From positions 1 through 36,993 of IMG/VR virus record IMGVR_UViG_3300031841_001621: 36,993 bases of DNA, one strand, 5' to 3'. The stretch's first letter is position 1. Every line of letters begins with the position of its first letter. The DNA comes from a virus. Positions 10,224-18,793 of this stretch are shown here, piece after piece. Below the pieces are notes generated by a model. It had not been told where the DNA came from and made no database searches. It worked only from the letters and a program-made list of their open reading frames with translations. Both the position numbers and the translations under genes were made by a program.

Positions 10224-10238
10224 CAAATATAAACAAAA
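10224..10238 (-). promoter_or_regulatory. Late promoter, TTTTG-n2-TATATTTG
   Basis: The minus strand reads TTTTGTTTATATTTG, containing TATATTTG (a match to the Bacteroidota -7 consensus TAnnTTTG) 20 nt before the chosen ATG at 10203. The identical 15-mer recurs before the portal gene. It abuts the terminator at 10235-10261, so termination and re-initiation are almost fused. Confidence 0.75.
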
Positions 10239-10261
10239 AAGGGCCGCCCTAAGGCAGCCCT
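10235..10261 (-). terminator. Rho-independent terminator
   Basis: On the minus strand a 9-bp, GC-rich stem (AGGGCTGCC pairing with GGCGGCCCT, loop TTAG, one G-T pair) is followed by a run of T. It lies 20 nt past the stop of the 286-aa gene, ends that transcript, and borders the next promoter. This is the clearest terminator on the minus strand. Confidence 0.85.
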
Positions 10262-10281
10262 CTTCCGCTAGAGTTATGGGG

Positions 10282-11142
10282 TCAGGCAATCTCCGAGAGT
10301 TGCCGTTCAATTTCTGTAAGTACAGAAGAGCCCTTGTCCGTGAGGCAGAAGCGCGTCAGGACATCAACTTCGTCCTGTCCGACAGGCACCCCTACGATTA
10401 CTGCACCGCTGTCGAACCATGTGATGGCTCCACCCTTGTAGCGCAGAATCTGAAAGTCGAAGGCCTGCATGACTGACACGCGGGTCTGGACGATTGGGTT
10501 GTCGAAAAGGTCGATGAACTCCTGTGGCTTGCTCTTAGCGGCATTTACGAGAGCACGCTTGATGGCGATGTTCTCTTGGTTTGTATTGATGTTCAGGCTA
10601 AGTGCTACAGGCAAAAGCTCCTCAATAGAGCGAGACTTAATCATCTGAATCGCGTCAGTGACAAGGAAGTCTCTGTCGATGGTTGATTCCACCTTGGCTT
10701 CGGTATCGGACATCTTGAAGATAGAACCACCGTTGGCTACGTTGCCCGGATGTACGTTCAAGAACTCACGAAGGTTTGGCTTGGTGTAAGGAACCATCAA
10801 CACGTTCTGACGGAAGATGACTTGACTGCGAGTGGCTGCATCGCTCTGCTCGTCTCTCCAGATGGAGGGCTCGTTGGCGCAGTAACGAATCTCGCGCACT
10901 CTACCAGTCTCTTCGTCGTAGACGTTGACTCGGTTGTTGGCAAGCTTCAGGTAGACGCCACCCCCGTAGGAGAAGTAGTAGGCGTCCTGCTTAGACTTGT
11001 CCTTGAGGTTTCTCTTGATTGCTGGACGGCTCCGGTCAACGGGAGGAGCATCCACGATTGCCTGCTCTTCAACGACAGGCTTTGCCGCAGCCTTAGGCGC
11101 GGTCTTCTTAGCGGGTTTCCGCTGGATAGTTTCTGTAGACAT
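10282..11142 (-). CDS. Conserved head/tail-module protein, 286 aa, Lys/Pro/Ala-rich N-terminus
   Basis: Residues 8-35 are a low-complexity basic segment (KPAKKTAPKAAAKP), followed by a compact globular domain starting near YYFSYGGGVYLKLANN with mixed strands and helices. No catalytic motif is visible. It is transcribed alone, between a hairpin at 11172-11205 and a strong terminator at 10235-10261, so its level can be set independently of capsid and tail genes. Such basic tails are common in virion proteins that contact DNA or are flexible in the particle. Its place between the capsid genes and the connector rings suggests a head-completion or auxiliary capsid protein; function remains unknown. 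Confidence 0.7.
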   Translation of the reverse strand: MSTETIQRKPAKKTAPKAAAKPVVEEQAIVDAPPVDRSRPAIKRNLKDKSKQDAYYFSYGGGVYLKLANNRVNVYDEETGRVREIRYCANEPSIWRDEQSDAATRSQVIFRQNVLMVPYTKPNLREFLNVHPGNVANGGSIFKMSDTEAKVESTIDRDFLVTDAIQMIKSRSIEELLPVALSLNINTNQENIAIKRALVNAAKSKPQEFIDLFDNPIVQTRVSVMQAFDFQILRYKGGAITWFDSGAVIVGVPVGQDEVDVLTRFCLTDKGSSVLTEIERQLSEIA

Positions 11143-11171
11143 GATTAAAAGAAATTAAAGTCAAACGAGTA

Positions 11172-11205
11172 GTAAGTGGGAGGAGGCGATTCCCCCTCCC
11201 CTTAC
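11172..11205 (-). terminator. Strong hairpin after the capsid operon, probable terminator
   Basis: On the minus strand GTAAG/CTTAC and GGGAGGGGG/CCTCCTCCC form about 14 bp with one bulged base and a 5-nt loop. It lies 7 nt past the stop of the 56-aa gene. A T-rich but interrupted tail (TTTGACTTTAATTTC) follows, so it may terminate or stabilise the 3' end of the capsid mRNA. Confidence 0.6.
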
Positions 11206-11211
11206 CGTATA

Positions 11212-11382
11212 TCACTTACGCTTACGACCAGTCAGGCCGTCGGTAATAGCTGTAATCAACATATCGACGTAACCAAAGACGACATTGTCGGCCTCGGATT
11301 TCGTGAGGTTGACCACGACCTTAGCAAAGGCTGCTAGTCCGATGAGCAAAGCTGCCCAGTTTTCAGCGATAAAATCCCACAT
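11212..11382 (-). CDS. Small membrane protein, 56 aa
   Basis: The frame reads MWDFIAENWAALLIGLAAFA at the start, then a Lys/Thr/Asp segment, and ends TGRKRK. A hydrophobic stretch at residues 9-25 could form one membrane-inserting helix, with a basic C-terminus. Its ATG overlaps the preceding stop as TAATG, so it is translationally coupled to the 235-aa gene. Similar-looking short proteins (WxxLLxxxxAxxxVVxxLT) occur beside structural genes in aquatic phages and have been suspected of being holin-like, but without a lysin gene here this is only a possibility. The gene is too short for usual ORF cut-offs. Confidence 0.7.
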   Translation of the reverse strand: MWDFIAENWAALLIGLAAFAKVVVNLTKSEADNVVFGYVDMLITAITDGLTGRKRK

Positions 11383-12089
11383 TACGCAAGAGTAATAGAT
11401 GCTGCCACACCAGTCTGACCTTCAATCAACCAAGTGTTGTCGTTGGCAGTAGTTCCGGTTCCGACGCAGTAAGCGCGGATTACAACAGAGTCAGTGGCAG
11501 TGCCAGCAACCAACGAAATCGTGGTGTCATTGTCGACAGGGTCAGCGGCGCCACCATCGGTAATGCTACCGAACATCAAAGCTTCGGTAGTACTCCCGTC
11601 TGTGGTAGAAGCAATAGTGGCGTTATCCGTTACGATGTCCTCTGCGGCGAAGAACGTGTAGTTCAATCCAACAGCAGGGGTAGGCAACTTGATGTCGTTT
11701 CCACTTCTTACAGCAACGAGGGCTCCGCTATCGGCAGCGCTCAACGTGAAGTCAGTGTCCTTGTCAACAACATGGAAGCCAGAGACGGCAGGAACTCCGT
11801 TGATAGTGGCAGCGTTCACGCTAGTCACGTCAGAGAGTCCTGCGAAGTCGTCGTTTACATCGTCGAGGACAACGGTGCGCTCACTCTTGATGAGGTCAGC
11901 CAATCCGCGTGCAACCTCGTGCTCCTTACCTGCAGTGCAGTTCAAAGCGAGGGCATCACGGGTAGGCGTGTCGCCAGAGTCAACGGTTCTAAAGTTTGCA
12001 GTAACCAAGGTGGCTGCGACGTTCATTGACTCGAAGTCAGTTGAGTTGAACACAGCACCTGCGTTAGAGGCAGTCTTTACAATAATCAT
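11382..12089 (-). CDS. Capsid-associated fibre/decoration protein candidate, 235 aa
   Basis: The protein is rich in Thr, Ala, Val, Asp and Gly and poor in Lys, with predicted beta structure through most of its length. Residues about 110-235 (SGNDIKLPTPAVGLNYTFF ... NTWLIEGQTGVA) resemble the C-terminal domain of the 293-aa fibre protein at 22363-23244, both having the pattern of LP-x-A-x-x-G, an aromatic strand, a central loop, then a W before a G-rich end. It follows the major capsid gene by 26 nt. A decoration or head-fibre role fits, as crAss-like phages carry such proteins; the function is inferred. Confidence 0.7.
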   Translation of the reverse strand: MIIVKTASNAGAVFNSTDFESMNVAATLVTANFRTVDSGDTPTRDALALNCTAGKEHEVARGLADLIKSERTVVLDDVNDDFAGLSDVTSVNAATINGVPAVSGFHVVDKDTDFTLSAADSGALVAVRSGNDIKLPTPAVGLNYTFFAAEDIVTDNATIASTTDGSTTEALMFGSITDGGAADPVDNDTTISLVAGTATDSVVIRAYCVGTGTTANDNTWLIEGQTGVAASITLA

Positions 12090-12115
12090 TTGTTCTAGGT
12101 GTTAGAGGTTAACGA

Positions 12116-13552
12116 TTAGGCCTTAATCAACACGTGTTGGTTAGCAGCACGAGTCACCAATGCACACTCAGAACGGTAGTTGAACTTGGCCGTGTCCTCC
12201 GTCGTGTTACGGAATCCGAGGATAGAGCCAGTCACCCAGTGCTCCAACTCACGAGAGTATCCACCTGCAGCCTTGTAGTTCAACTCCAAAGCAGGAGAGC
12301 GGTCACCCGTAGTTGGGTCAGTCACTGTAGCCAATGGGCACATCACACCAGCAACCAAGTTGGCAGCTTCGGTAGAGCCTCCCAAGAGCGTTGGGTCATT
12401 CAACAACTTCCAGCTGTGCTTGTGGAAAGTGTATCCACCGCGTGAGAAGGAAGAGAAACCGAGCTGAACAGCCATGTCAGGTGAGTTCTGGAATGCACCG
12501 TATGAAGCGGTGACACCAGCGATACCAGCCTTGGATGAACCACCACCCTGAGCGACCATGTCGTCGAGGCGCAAGTTCTGTTCAGTGTTCGCGTAGATAG
12601 CGTACTCAGGAGCGGAACCCTGCTTGTCGAACTCGATGATGAGGTCGTCCAAGTCAGCGAAACCACCGTCGTTACCGATGAGGCCGTTGGTCACCAAGCC
12701 ACGAGCTTCGAGAGCCGTGATGTAACCTTCGTTACCGTCGATGTCTGAAATGGTCGTGGTGTCAACTTCCTGACCGAACAAGAGCGTCATTTCACGCTTG
12801 TCCAAGAAACGCTGACGGGCATCCATTTCGCCCTTGATGTACCAGCGGTAGTCGCCGCCACCCACGTCAATGTAACCAATGTTGGTGGCCTGTGAACCAG
12901 TCACCTCGTAGTTACCCTTGATGATAGCGTATGGCTTCTGGTAACGAACCACGTTAGACTCAACGAATCTGCCGGGCTGCTCTGAACCTTCGGCCCAGAT
13001 GTTACCAATCACTGGCATGTCAACGACAGCACCGTTACCCAAGGTAGAAGCTGCGTCGCGCAACAACTTAGCCTTAAAGGTAGCAGTAGAGTTTGCCGAA
13101 CCCTCTTCGGTCACGACCGCACGGTCGATTCCGTTAATCAAGAGGATGTCACCCTTCATTGGAGTGTTTGGACGGTTGTCCACACCGTCTGCAATGGCGT
13201 CAGCCAATGACTCAGCAGTGAAGGTCATCTCTGCCACGTTAGAGTCGCCTGAGGCGTAGCCAGTAGTAACCGCAGCGCGGACCTTCTGGTGCAGACGAGC
13301 CTCCTCGTAGTAAGTGATTTTTTCGGCAGAGCCAGCAGCCTTGACGGCTCCGGTCATACGCAAGAATCCGGTAATGCCCTGATTACCGTAAGTTTTGATG
13401 AGTTCTGGACGAACGTCAAGGGCGTTAATAGTGTTCATGAAATCACCCAGAGAAGCGTACTTCTCAGGTGTTGCCAAGCCAATCTGTGACCGGGCACCTG
13501 CGGTAGAACCACCGAGTGAACCATGAACATTAGGAGAAACAATGTTGCTCAT
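12116..13552 (-). CDS. Major capsid protein, HK97-type, 478 aa
   Basis: Length of 478 aa, position right after an acidic, Pro/Gln-rich scaffold candidate, and sequence features (MSNIVSPNVHGSLGGS N-terminus, a central FDKQGSAPEYAIYANTEQN segment that looks like a capsid P-domain/A-domain junction, a FHKHSWKLLNDP segment and a YRSECALVTRAANQHVLI end) fit crAss-like major capsid proteins. There is no obvious fused protease. Its start codon follows an A/T-rich leader (ACAATTATG) without a Shine-Dalgarno sequence. It should assemble into the icosahedral head shell. I am confident in the role from synteny between scaffold and head proteins. Confidence 0.85.
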   Translation of the reverse strand: MSNIVSPNVHGSLGGSTAGARSQIGLATPEKYASLGDFMNTINALDVRPELIKTYGNQGITGFLRMTGAVKAAGSAEKITYYEEARLHQKVRAAVTTGYASGDSNVAEMTFTAESLADAIADGVDNRPNTPMKGDILLINGIDRAVVTEEGSANSTATFKAKLLRDAASTLGNGAVVDMPVIGNIWAEGSEQPGRFVESNVVRYQKPYAIIKGNYEVTGSQATNIGYIDVGGGDYRWYIKGEMDARQRFLDKREMTLLFGQEVDTTTISDIDGNEGYITALEARGLVTNGLIGNDGGFADLDDLIIEFDKQGSAPEYAIYANTEQNLRLDDMVAQGGGSSKAGIAGVTASYGAFQNSPDMAVQLGFSSFSRGGYTFHKHSWKLLNDPTLLGGSTEAANLVAGVMCPLATVTDPTTGDRSPALELNYKAAGGYSRELEHWVTGSILGFRNTTEDTAKFNYRSECALVTRAANQHVLIKA

Positions 13553-13574
13553 AATTGTTCTTTTTTAGAGAGCG

Positions 13575-14729
13575 TTAAAACTTGAATGTCATCCCCTTGT
13601 CTCCCCCGATGGCTGCAGCGAGCTGGTCGATAATCTTGTTTCTCTGAGCTTCTGCGCTTGTGTCAACCTGCTGCTGTTGTGGAGTAACAGGTGCAACGTT
13701 AGACGCTTGGTGAACCACACGACGCTGCCCGTCGCTCATACCCTGTCGGTACACAGCGTTGACAATGTTGTCGATGTTGTCCATCACAGCTCTGTGAGAG
13801 TTCAAGAGGTCGTAGTCCCACTTGCCGTCATCAGAGACGTAGGAATCAAAAAATGACTCGAGGTTCGCATTCTTCTCCTTCAAAGTTGACTTGTACTGGT
13901 CGGCTAGGCCGTAAGTAAATGTCTTACCCGTAGGCAAATCAAATGAAATGCCGTCCAAGTTGTCAACCTCTCTGGACATGTTTGCGACCCACTGGTCGTC
14001 GATAGGACTCATAAACTCATCTTCGGCAGTGCGATTCGGGTCCGGCGCTGCGAACGCTTCACGAACTTCCTCGATGTGCTGACGAGCCTTATCTGCCGCC
14101 ACCTTCAACTCCACAGCTGATGTTGCGATTTCCTCATCGGTGTACCTGTCCGCGTCGAGCTTGTACTTATTGTTCATAAGCGTGTCAATCTCTTGCGCGG
14201 AAAGATTTGGGTGGTCCATCTGCAACTGCATACGCACAGCCTTAGAATCATCCATTTCGGAAGTGTCCAAGGACTGATACTTGTACCAGTCGTCAATAGA
14301 ACGACCCGTCTCCGTGACGAACTCGTTGATAGCTGCGACAGCTGGGTCGATGTCGGGCTTCCTGTTAAACTGCTGGGTCACGGCGTCAAAGTCATCGAAC
14401 TTCATGTTCAGCCTTTCGCTGAGCTTCTGAAGCGCAATGGCATCTTCGTCGATTGCCTGCTGCTGCACAGGTTGGGGTGGAGCTTGTGGCTCCGTGTATT
14501 CTTGTCTGAAGACTACTTCTTGAGGTTCCGGCTCCGGTTGGGGAGCAGGCTCAGGAGCTTCCTGCACAGGCTCGGGAGCTTCTTCCGCTACAGGTTGTGC
14601 TTGTGGTTCCGAGGGTTGTGGCTCCGGCGAGGGTGCTGGAGCGTCCTGAGGTTCGTTCAAGAAGTCAGGGGAGTCACTGATTTTGATACCCTGAGCTTCA
14701 GCTGCTACTTCTAATTCGTGCTTAGCCAT
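13575..14729 (-). CDS. Scaffold protein candidate, 384 aa
   Basis: Residues about 20-95 are a Pro/Glu/Gln/Ala low-complexity region made of PEP, PQP and EAP units; the rest is acidic and helical (VELKVAADKARQHIEEVREAF), with a Gln-rich patch around 350-355 and a short C-terminal tail ending GGDKGMTFKF. Scaffold proteins are typically acidic, helical and placed directly before the major capsid gene, as here (22 nt gap). A basic or hydrophobic C-terminal tail normally binds the capsid protein. No protease motif is seen in this or the flanking genes. Confidence 0.7.
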   Translation of the reverse strand: MAKHELEVAAEAQGIKISDSPDFLNEPQDAPAPSPEPQPSEPQAQPVAEEAPEPVQEAPEPAPQPEPEPQEVVFRQEYTEPQAPPQPVQQQAIDEDAIALQKLSERLNMKFDDFDAVTQQFNRKPDIDPAVAAINEFVTETGRSIDDWYKYQSLDTSEMDDSKAVRMQLQMDHPNLSAQEIDTLMNNKYKLDADRYTDEEIATSAVELKVAADKARQHIEEVREAFAAPDPNRTAEDEFMSPIDDQWVANMSREVDNLDGISFDLPTGKTFTYGLADQYKSTLKEKNANLESFFDSYVSDDGKWDYDLLNSHRAVMDNIDNIVNAVYRQGMSDGQRRVVHQASNVAPVTPQQQQVDTSAEAQRNKIIDQLAAAIGGDKGMTFKF

Positions 14730-14753
14730 TTAATTAAATTTTGGGTGTGTTAC

Positions 14754-15575
14754 TTATCGTGCGTTAGGCGCCCCCTTAGCTCCTGCGGCCAAAGTCTTTC
14801 TCTGCTTATTGTAAGGAGAGAACTCCAAGGATGGAGCGGCTTGGCAGTAAAGGATGGCGTAGTGCGTGTTGGCAGCCTGAGGCGTGAAGTGAGTAATCTC
14901 ACCGTACACCACCTGACCGTCTGGGTAGTCGATTGGCTGCTCTCTAGTACCCGCCACGTTGTTGATTCTAAACGTAGCTGGAGTAGTGCGAGCTGCATCG
15001 GTACCTGCATCAACACCGTCAACACCAAGCATCTCCACCGAGAAAGCAGGAGAGAATGGCAAAACGGTCACGTTGATTTTGTTGTCGTTTGCTGTAGCGG
15101 TGATGTCTGGCAACTCAGCACCCATGTCCGCATCACCAAAGAGGTGACGAGGTGAGTCTGCTGCGAGATAAAGGAAGCAGTTGGTGGCGGAAACAGCGGC
15201 CTCGACCAACGTGTAGGTTCCTGCGTACTCAGGGAAGGTGTTTGAGTTTACCACGACCTTGGTGCCCTTGAGGAAACAGTGGGCAGCGAAGGTAGCTTCC
15301 TCACCATACATGTTCACCGTTTTGACGAACGAGGTCGTACCAATCTTTACTTTGTAGTAGTCGTTGGAAGAGTCATACACCCATCCGTTGGTACCATCGC
15401 AGTCAACAGACATAGTCTCGTCCTTCAAGACCTTGCCAGCCTCGAAGTCTTTTTCGCCATCGGTGGCGCCTCTCAGAATGATTGTCTGAGTTCCGCCCGT
15501 GAGCATCCGGTTGGTAGCCTCGTCTCTGCCGAGGAATCTGCTACCGTTTTTTACATCGTGTCTTTGAAATCCCAT
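14754..15575 (-). CDS. Head-module protein of unknown function, 273 aa
   Basis: The protein is beta-rich, with several Cys, aromatic and Asp/Asn-rich turns (VDCDGTNGWVYDSSNDYYKV), no transmembrane segment and a basic, disordered-looking C-terminus (KQRKTLAAGAKGAPNAR). It lies between a 130-aa beta-protein and the scaffold candidate, which is where crAss-like phages encode head fibre or auxiliary capsid proteins. Spacing is 11 nt from the preceding gene and 24 nt to the next, so it belongs to the same transcript, driven from the promoter at 15995. Confidence 0.7.
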   Translation of the reverse strand: MGFQRHDVKNGSRFLGRDEATNRMLTGGTQTIILRGATDGEKDFEAGKVLKDETMSVDCDGTNGWVYDSSNDYYKVKIGTTSFVKTVNMYGEEATFAAHCFLKGTKVVVNSNTFPEYAGTYTLVEAAVSATNCFLYLAADSPRHLFGDADMGAELPDITATANDNKINVTVLPFSPAFSVEMLGVDGVDAGTDAARTTPATFRINNVAGTREQPIDYPDGQVVYGEITHFTPQAANTHYAILYCQAAPSLEFSPYNKQRKTLAAGAKGAPNAR

Positions 15576-15585
15576 GTCTTAGATG

Positions 15586-15978
15586 TTAGGCGTCAGTTCC
15601 GTAAACCATGAACTCAACCAACGTAGGGTTGGTAGTCGCGTACGCTTTAATGTCGATGCCTGCATTCAGCGGCATGATAGCGAAGTCGCCACCAGCCAGC
15701 TTCAAGATGACAGGGTTGCCTGAGGTAGTTCCGTCGTACACGTAGATGTAGTCGGAAGCCGTGGTGTCTGTGTTCTTGATGTACAGATACGCAGGAGCTG
15801 AGAAATCAGATGCCGTGTACAATGTAGTTGCACCTGCACCAACAGCGGTAGCCGTCACGGGTCTACGTGCCAAGCCTGTAGTGTTAGCTGCAGTGGTTTC
15901 CATAGACACACTGATTCCCAGCGTCTCAGACAGCAAGTCTGTGCTCGTCAGGGATAGTTGTGCGGTTACTGTTGCCAT
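15586..15978 (-). CDS. Small beta-rich head protein, 130 aa
   Basis: The sequence alternates Thr/Ser/Ala-rich strands (LYIKNTDTTASDYIYVYDG) and ends EFMVYGTDA. It looks like a single beta-sandwich domain of the size of decoration or head-fibre-base proteins. It is the first gene after a strong promoter box (16 nt from box to ATG), so it may be highly expressed with the 273-aa protein, scaffold and major capsid protein. No family name can be assigned from sequence alone. Confidence 0.7.
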   Translation of the reverse strand: MATVTAQLSLTSTDLLSETLGISVSMETTAANTTGLARRPVTATAVGAGATTLYTASDFSAPAYLYIKNTDTTASDYIYVYDGTTSGNPVILKLAGGDFAIMPLNAGIDIKAYATTNPTLVEFMVYGTDA

Positions 15979-15994
15979 TAGTTATTCTTTGATG

Positions 15995-16002
15995 CAAATA
16001 TA
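15995..16002 (-). promoter_or_regulatory. Late promoter box TATATTTG before the capsid operon
   Basis: TATATTTG on the minus strand lies 16 nt before the ATG at 15978. The upstream sequence ATGTTTCA resembles, less exactly, the TTTTG-n2 extension of the other late promoters. It sits in the 31-nt gap between the 101-aa gene and the 130-aa gene. Confidence 0.65.
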
Positions 16003-16009
16003 TGAAACA

Positions 16010-16315
16010 TTACCACTTGACTTTGTCAGCCCAGTAGGCAGCGCTCATCTTGCCTTTCTTAATGTTCTTGGCGTGTCTAGCCTTAAAGCTTGCACGCTTC
16101 TTCTTCATTCTATCCGACTCACCAGCCTTGGGCTTGCCAGCAGTCTCAGCTCCCTTCTCTCCAAAGCGGATGAGCTTGACTTTATCACCCTCCTTTGCCA
16201 ACACCATGTGTGACTTCTTGGGGTGGCTTGGCGTAGCCTTTGGTTTGTTGACGCCTTTGAGTCCGTGCTTCTTGAGCATGCGCTTGACGCGCTCTCTCAT
16301 TGCCTCTTTGCTCAT
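16010..16315 (-). CDS. Conserved small basic phage protein, 101 aa
   Basis: The protein is highly basic, with a central MVLAKEGDKVKLIRFGEKG segment and a C-terminal RASFKARHAKNIKKGKMSAA core ending AYWADKVKW. This RFG ... FKARHxKNxxxGKxSAxYW arrangement is a recurring small-protein family in marine phage genomes; its function is unknown to me. Its ATG overlaps the portal stop by 4 nt. The basic, DNA- or RNA-binding-like composition and location next to the portal suggest a packaging or head-associated protein, but this is inference. Confidence 0.75.
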   Translation of the reverse strand: MSKEAMRERVKRMLKKHGLKGVNKPKATPSHPKKSHMVLAKEGDKVKLIRFGEKGAETAGKPKAGESDRMKKKRASFKARHAKNIKKGKMSAAYWADKVKW

Positions 16316-18753
16316 CGTCTCATCAATTCTTGGATGATGTCCCTGTTGTCTTGGTCCTCAAGTTCAGGGCGCGTACCCTTGCGCTGAGAGATAAGCTTGG
16401 ACTGTGCCACAGCCTGCTTCTCAACGCGGGAGTCTTTTCTGTCGTCCTTGCTTTTCTCTAGGTCCATACGGAACTGCTTGTCCGCTACCTGAGACTGTGC
16501 GGTCAACTGGAGCTTGGCCATCTGAATCTGACCCTCTACCTGCTGACGCATCTGCATCAACTGCATGTCAACCTGACCCTGAGCCTGAATCTTCTGAAGG
16601 TCAGCCTGACCTTTCATCTGAATTTCTTGCATGCGCATCTGTGCTGCGGCCTGCTGAGCCTGCATATTCACTTGTGCTTGCATTTGCATTTGTTGCTGCT
16701 GTTGCTGCTGCAGCGCGGCCATGCGGCGCTTGCGGCGGATGATGAGGAGTCTTTCTGCTTGGTCCAAATCCTTGAGACGACGGATTGCCATAGCATCCTC
16801 AAGGTCAATCTCTCTTTGTGCAAGTGACTGTTGGATGTTTTGTTCGAGCAACAACTTGGCTTCGTCTGACATCTCTCGCTCAACAATCACACCGTAGTTG
16901 TGAAGTGGCAGAGAAGCAAACGAAGAAAGAATCTCCATGCTTGTGCTTCCGATGGCTCTCTCGTAAGCCTCGTAGATGATGGACTCTGGTGGCAAGACCT
17001 GAAGGCACTTGACCACGTCCTCGCACACTCTCTTATACAGAACAGACGCACCATTGGTGATGTCGTTGATGGCGTTGTTCCCTGCAGCCATCTGCTGCTG
17101 GCGTACACCCACGAGCGCATCGGCCTTAGGCGTACTGCCGTCCAGAACCTCGTTGACACCCGTGACGTCACGAATCATACGGAGGTAGTGGTTGTACAAA
17201 CCAATCAGCTCGTTGATGTTCCGGATGGTGTTGTCCAGCGGACGCACAGGCGGGTTTTGGAAGCCACCCTCTGGGTTCTTGCTTCTGTAGTAGAAGACAC
17301 CAGTCTGCTCGTAGATGTCCTGAATGTCGAGAGGCTGAAGCTCTCCACCGTTACCCAGAGACACATTCTCGAGGCCCTCGATGTCTACAATCAAACCATC
17401 AGGCTTAGCCTTGGCAATGGCTTGTTGAATCTTGAGGTGAGTAAGCTGAAGCTGGTCAGCAAAGCCGATGACAGACGACACCATAGACTTGGGCATCTGA
17501 CGACGGAAGTTCGTTGCCACAACGCTGTACGAAAGACGAGCGCGTGTAAGGTCGTGCATGTTCTTCGGGATGTCCCGCTTCATGCCATAGTTGAAGAGAA
17601 GTCCGCTACCGATAACGTACGAGCCGCCGTACACACACATGTTGGGCATGGTGTGAATCTTTCTGTCGTACACTGAGTCGCTAGGGAGCTTGTAGCTCTC
17701 GCCCTTGTAGTAGAAACCGATGTTTCCAAACTGCGAGGTCTTCTCCTCGTAAATCATATCGTCGACGCCGAGGAACTCGAAGTCCAAGACGTCAACCAAG
17801 TATTCATCGTAGCCGTAGACATGAGCACCACGACTTCTGTCGTAGACCGTTTGGTTGAACTGCGAAGCGTTGTTGTAGCTTCTGTTCATCACAGACTTCG
17901 CAATCTTCTGATACTCCTCCTCAGGAATGTCTGTCCCCGCCATGCGCTTTAGGTCCTGAATAGAGACGCGCTTGACGTGACCCGCATAAACGATGTCGGA
18001 GAAGTTGGGGTCTTCGGTGCTTGAGTGAATGAACTGCGCCGGGTCTACATACTCAGTCTTAATGCCGTAGCTCGGGTCGTTGGTTCTTTTGACCACAGCC
18101 ATACCGTTAACCACGAGGTCTTCCACAGCGCGGCGGAACACGTTGTCATCAAAGTCATTCCACTCGAGAGTGAGCTTGGTTGCGATTTGAGCAGCAACCT
18201 CAGCGCTGGTCTTGATACTATCAGCCAAATAGATTTCAGCCTCCTCAGAGTTTTCGGGCATCCCTTCGGGGATAGAGGAAGTCCTCAAGCCAAGTGACTT
18301 GGCCTCCTCGATAACCTCTCTTTCTTCAATAGCAAACTTGGCCAGAACCTTTTTCTTCTCTTTCTCGTCCTTCGACATTGGGTCGATGGCCTCTACATTT
18401 GGGCGGAACTTGCGAGACAGAATCTTGTTCACTACAATCCTAACGAACTTAGGAATGATTGGCACAGGAGACCAGTCGAGATTCAGCAGCGTTCCGTCAC
18501 CCCCTTGGGTGTCCATGCTGTTGAGAATCTGCTTGTAGACTGCGGTGTCCTGCGTACCGTTGGCATAGTCTCGGTTGCGCTGGAACTCTACCAAGCGCTT
18601 GCCGAAGCCTGTAGAAAAGTCGTCCAGACCACCCCACTGTGCCTCGATAGATTTAGCATAGGAAATGCCATAGTCTTCGCTTGCCTTGACGGAAGCCGGA
18701 GCCATTGGGTCCGGGAACTGTGCATACGACTTTGGCTTGTGGTGACCCTTCAT
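16312..18753 (-). CDS. Portal protein, 813 aa
   Basis: It directly follows TerL and matches the usual crAss-like portal length of about 800 aa. The core region holds portal-like blocks (KFVRIVVNKILSRKFRP near residue 105, VEDLVVNGMAVVKRTNDP, YNHYLRMIRDVTGVNEVLDGSTPKADA shortened here in motif form). From about residue 680 the protein becomes a long Gln/Met/Ala-rich coiled coil, with a run of seven Gln, that probably forms the extended barrel or crown, before a charged tail ending IIQELMRR. It forms the dodecameric ring at the packaging vertex and the channel for DNA entry and exit. A late promoter lies 25 nt before the start. Confidence 0.85.
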   Translation of the reverse strand: MKGHHKPKSYAQFPDPMAPASVKASEDYGISYAKSIEAQWGGLDDFSTGFGKRLVEFQRNRDYANGTQDTAVYKQILNSMDTQGGDGTLLNLDWSPVPIIPKFVRIVVNKILSRKFRPNVEAIDPMSKDEKEKKKVLAKFAIEEREVIEEAKSLGLRTSSIPEGMPENSEEAEIYLADSIKTSAEVAAQIATKLTLEWNDFDDNVFRRAVEDLVVNGMAVVKRTNDPSYGIKTEYVDPAQFIHSSTEDPNFSDIVYAGHVKRVSIQDLKRMAGTDIPEEEYQKIAKSVMNRSYNNASQFNQTVYDRSRGAHVYGYDEYLVDVLDFEFLGVDDMIYEEKTSQFGNIGFYYKGESYKLPSDSVYDRKIHTMPNMCVYGGSYVIGSGLLFNYGMKRDIPKNMHDLTRARLSYSVVATNFRRQMPKSMVSSVIGFADQLQLTHLKIQQAIAKAKPDGLIVDIEGLENVSLGNGGELQPLDIQDIYEQTGVFYYRSKNPEGGFQNPPVRPLDNTIRNINELIGLYNHYLRMIRDVTGVNEVLDGSTPKADALVGVRQQQMAAGNNAINDITNGASVLYKRVCEDVVKCLQVLPPESIIYEAYERAIGSTSMEILSSFASLPLHNYGVIVEREMSDEAKLLLEQNIQQSLAQREIDLEDAMAIRRLKDLDQAERLLIIRRKRRMAALQQQQQQQMQMQAQVNMQAQQAAAQMRMQEIQMKGQADLQKIQAQGQVDMQLMQMRQQVEGQIQMAKLQLTAQSQVADKQFRMDLEKSKDDRKDSRVEKQAVAQSKLISQRKGTRPELEDQDNRDIIQELMRR

Positions 18754-18778
18754 TACTTACTGTATTACAGGCAATGTG

Positions 18779-18793
18779 CAAATATAAACAAAA
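18779..18793 (-). promoter_or_regulatory. Late promoter, TTTTG-n2-TATATTTG, before the portal
   Basis: TTTTGTTTATATTTG on the minus strand, identical over 15 nt to the promoter at 10224-10238, begins immediately after the TerL stop and lies 25 nt before the portal ATG. It separates the packaging operon from the portal/head operon. Confidence 0.75.
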
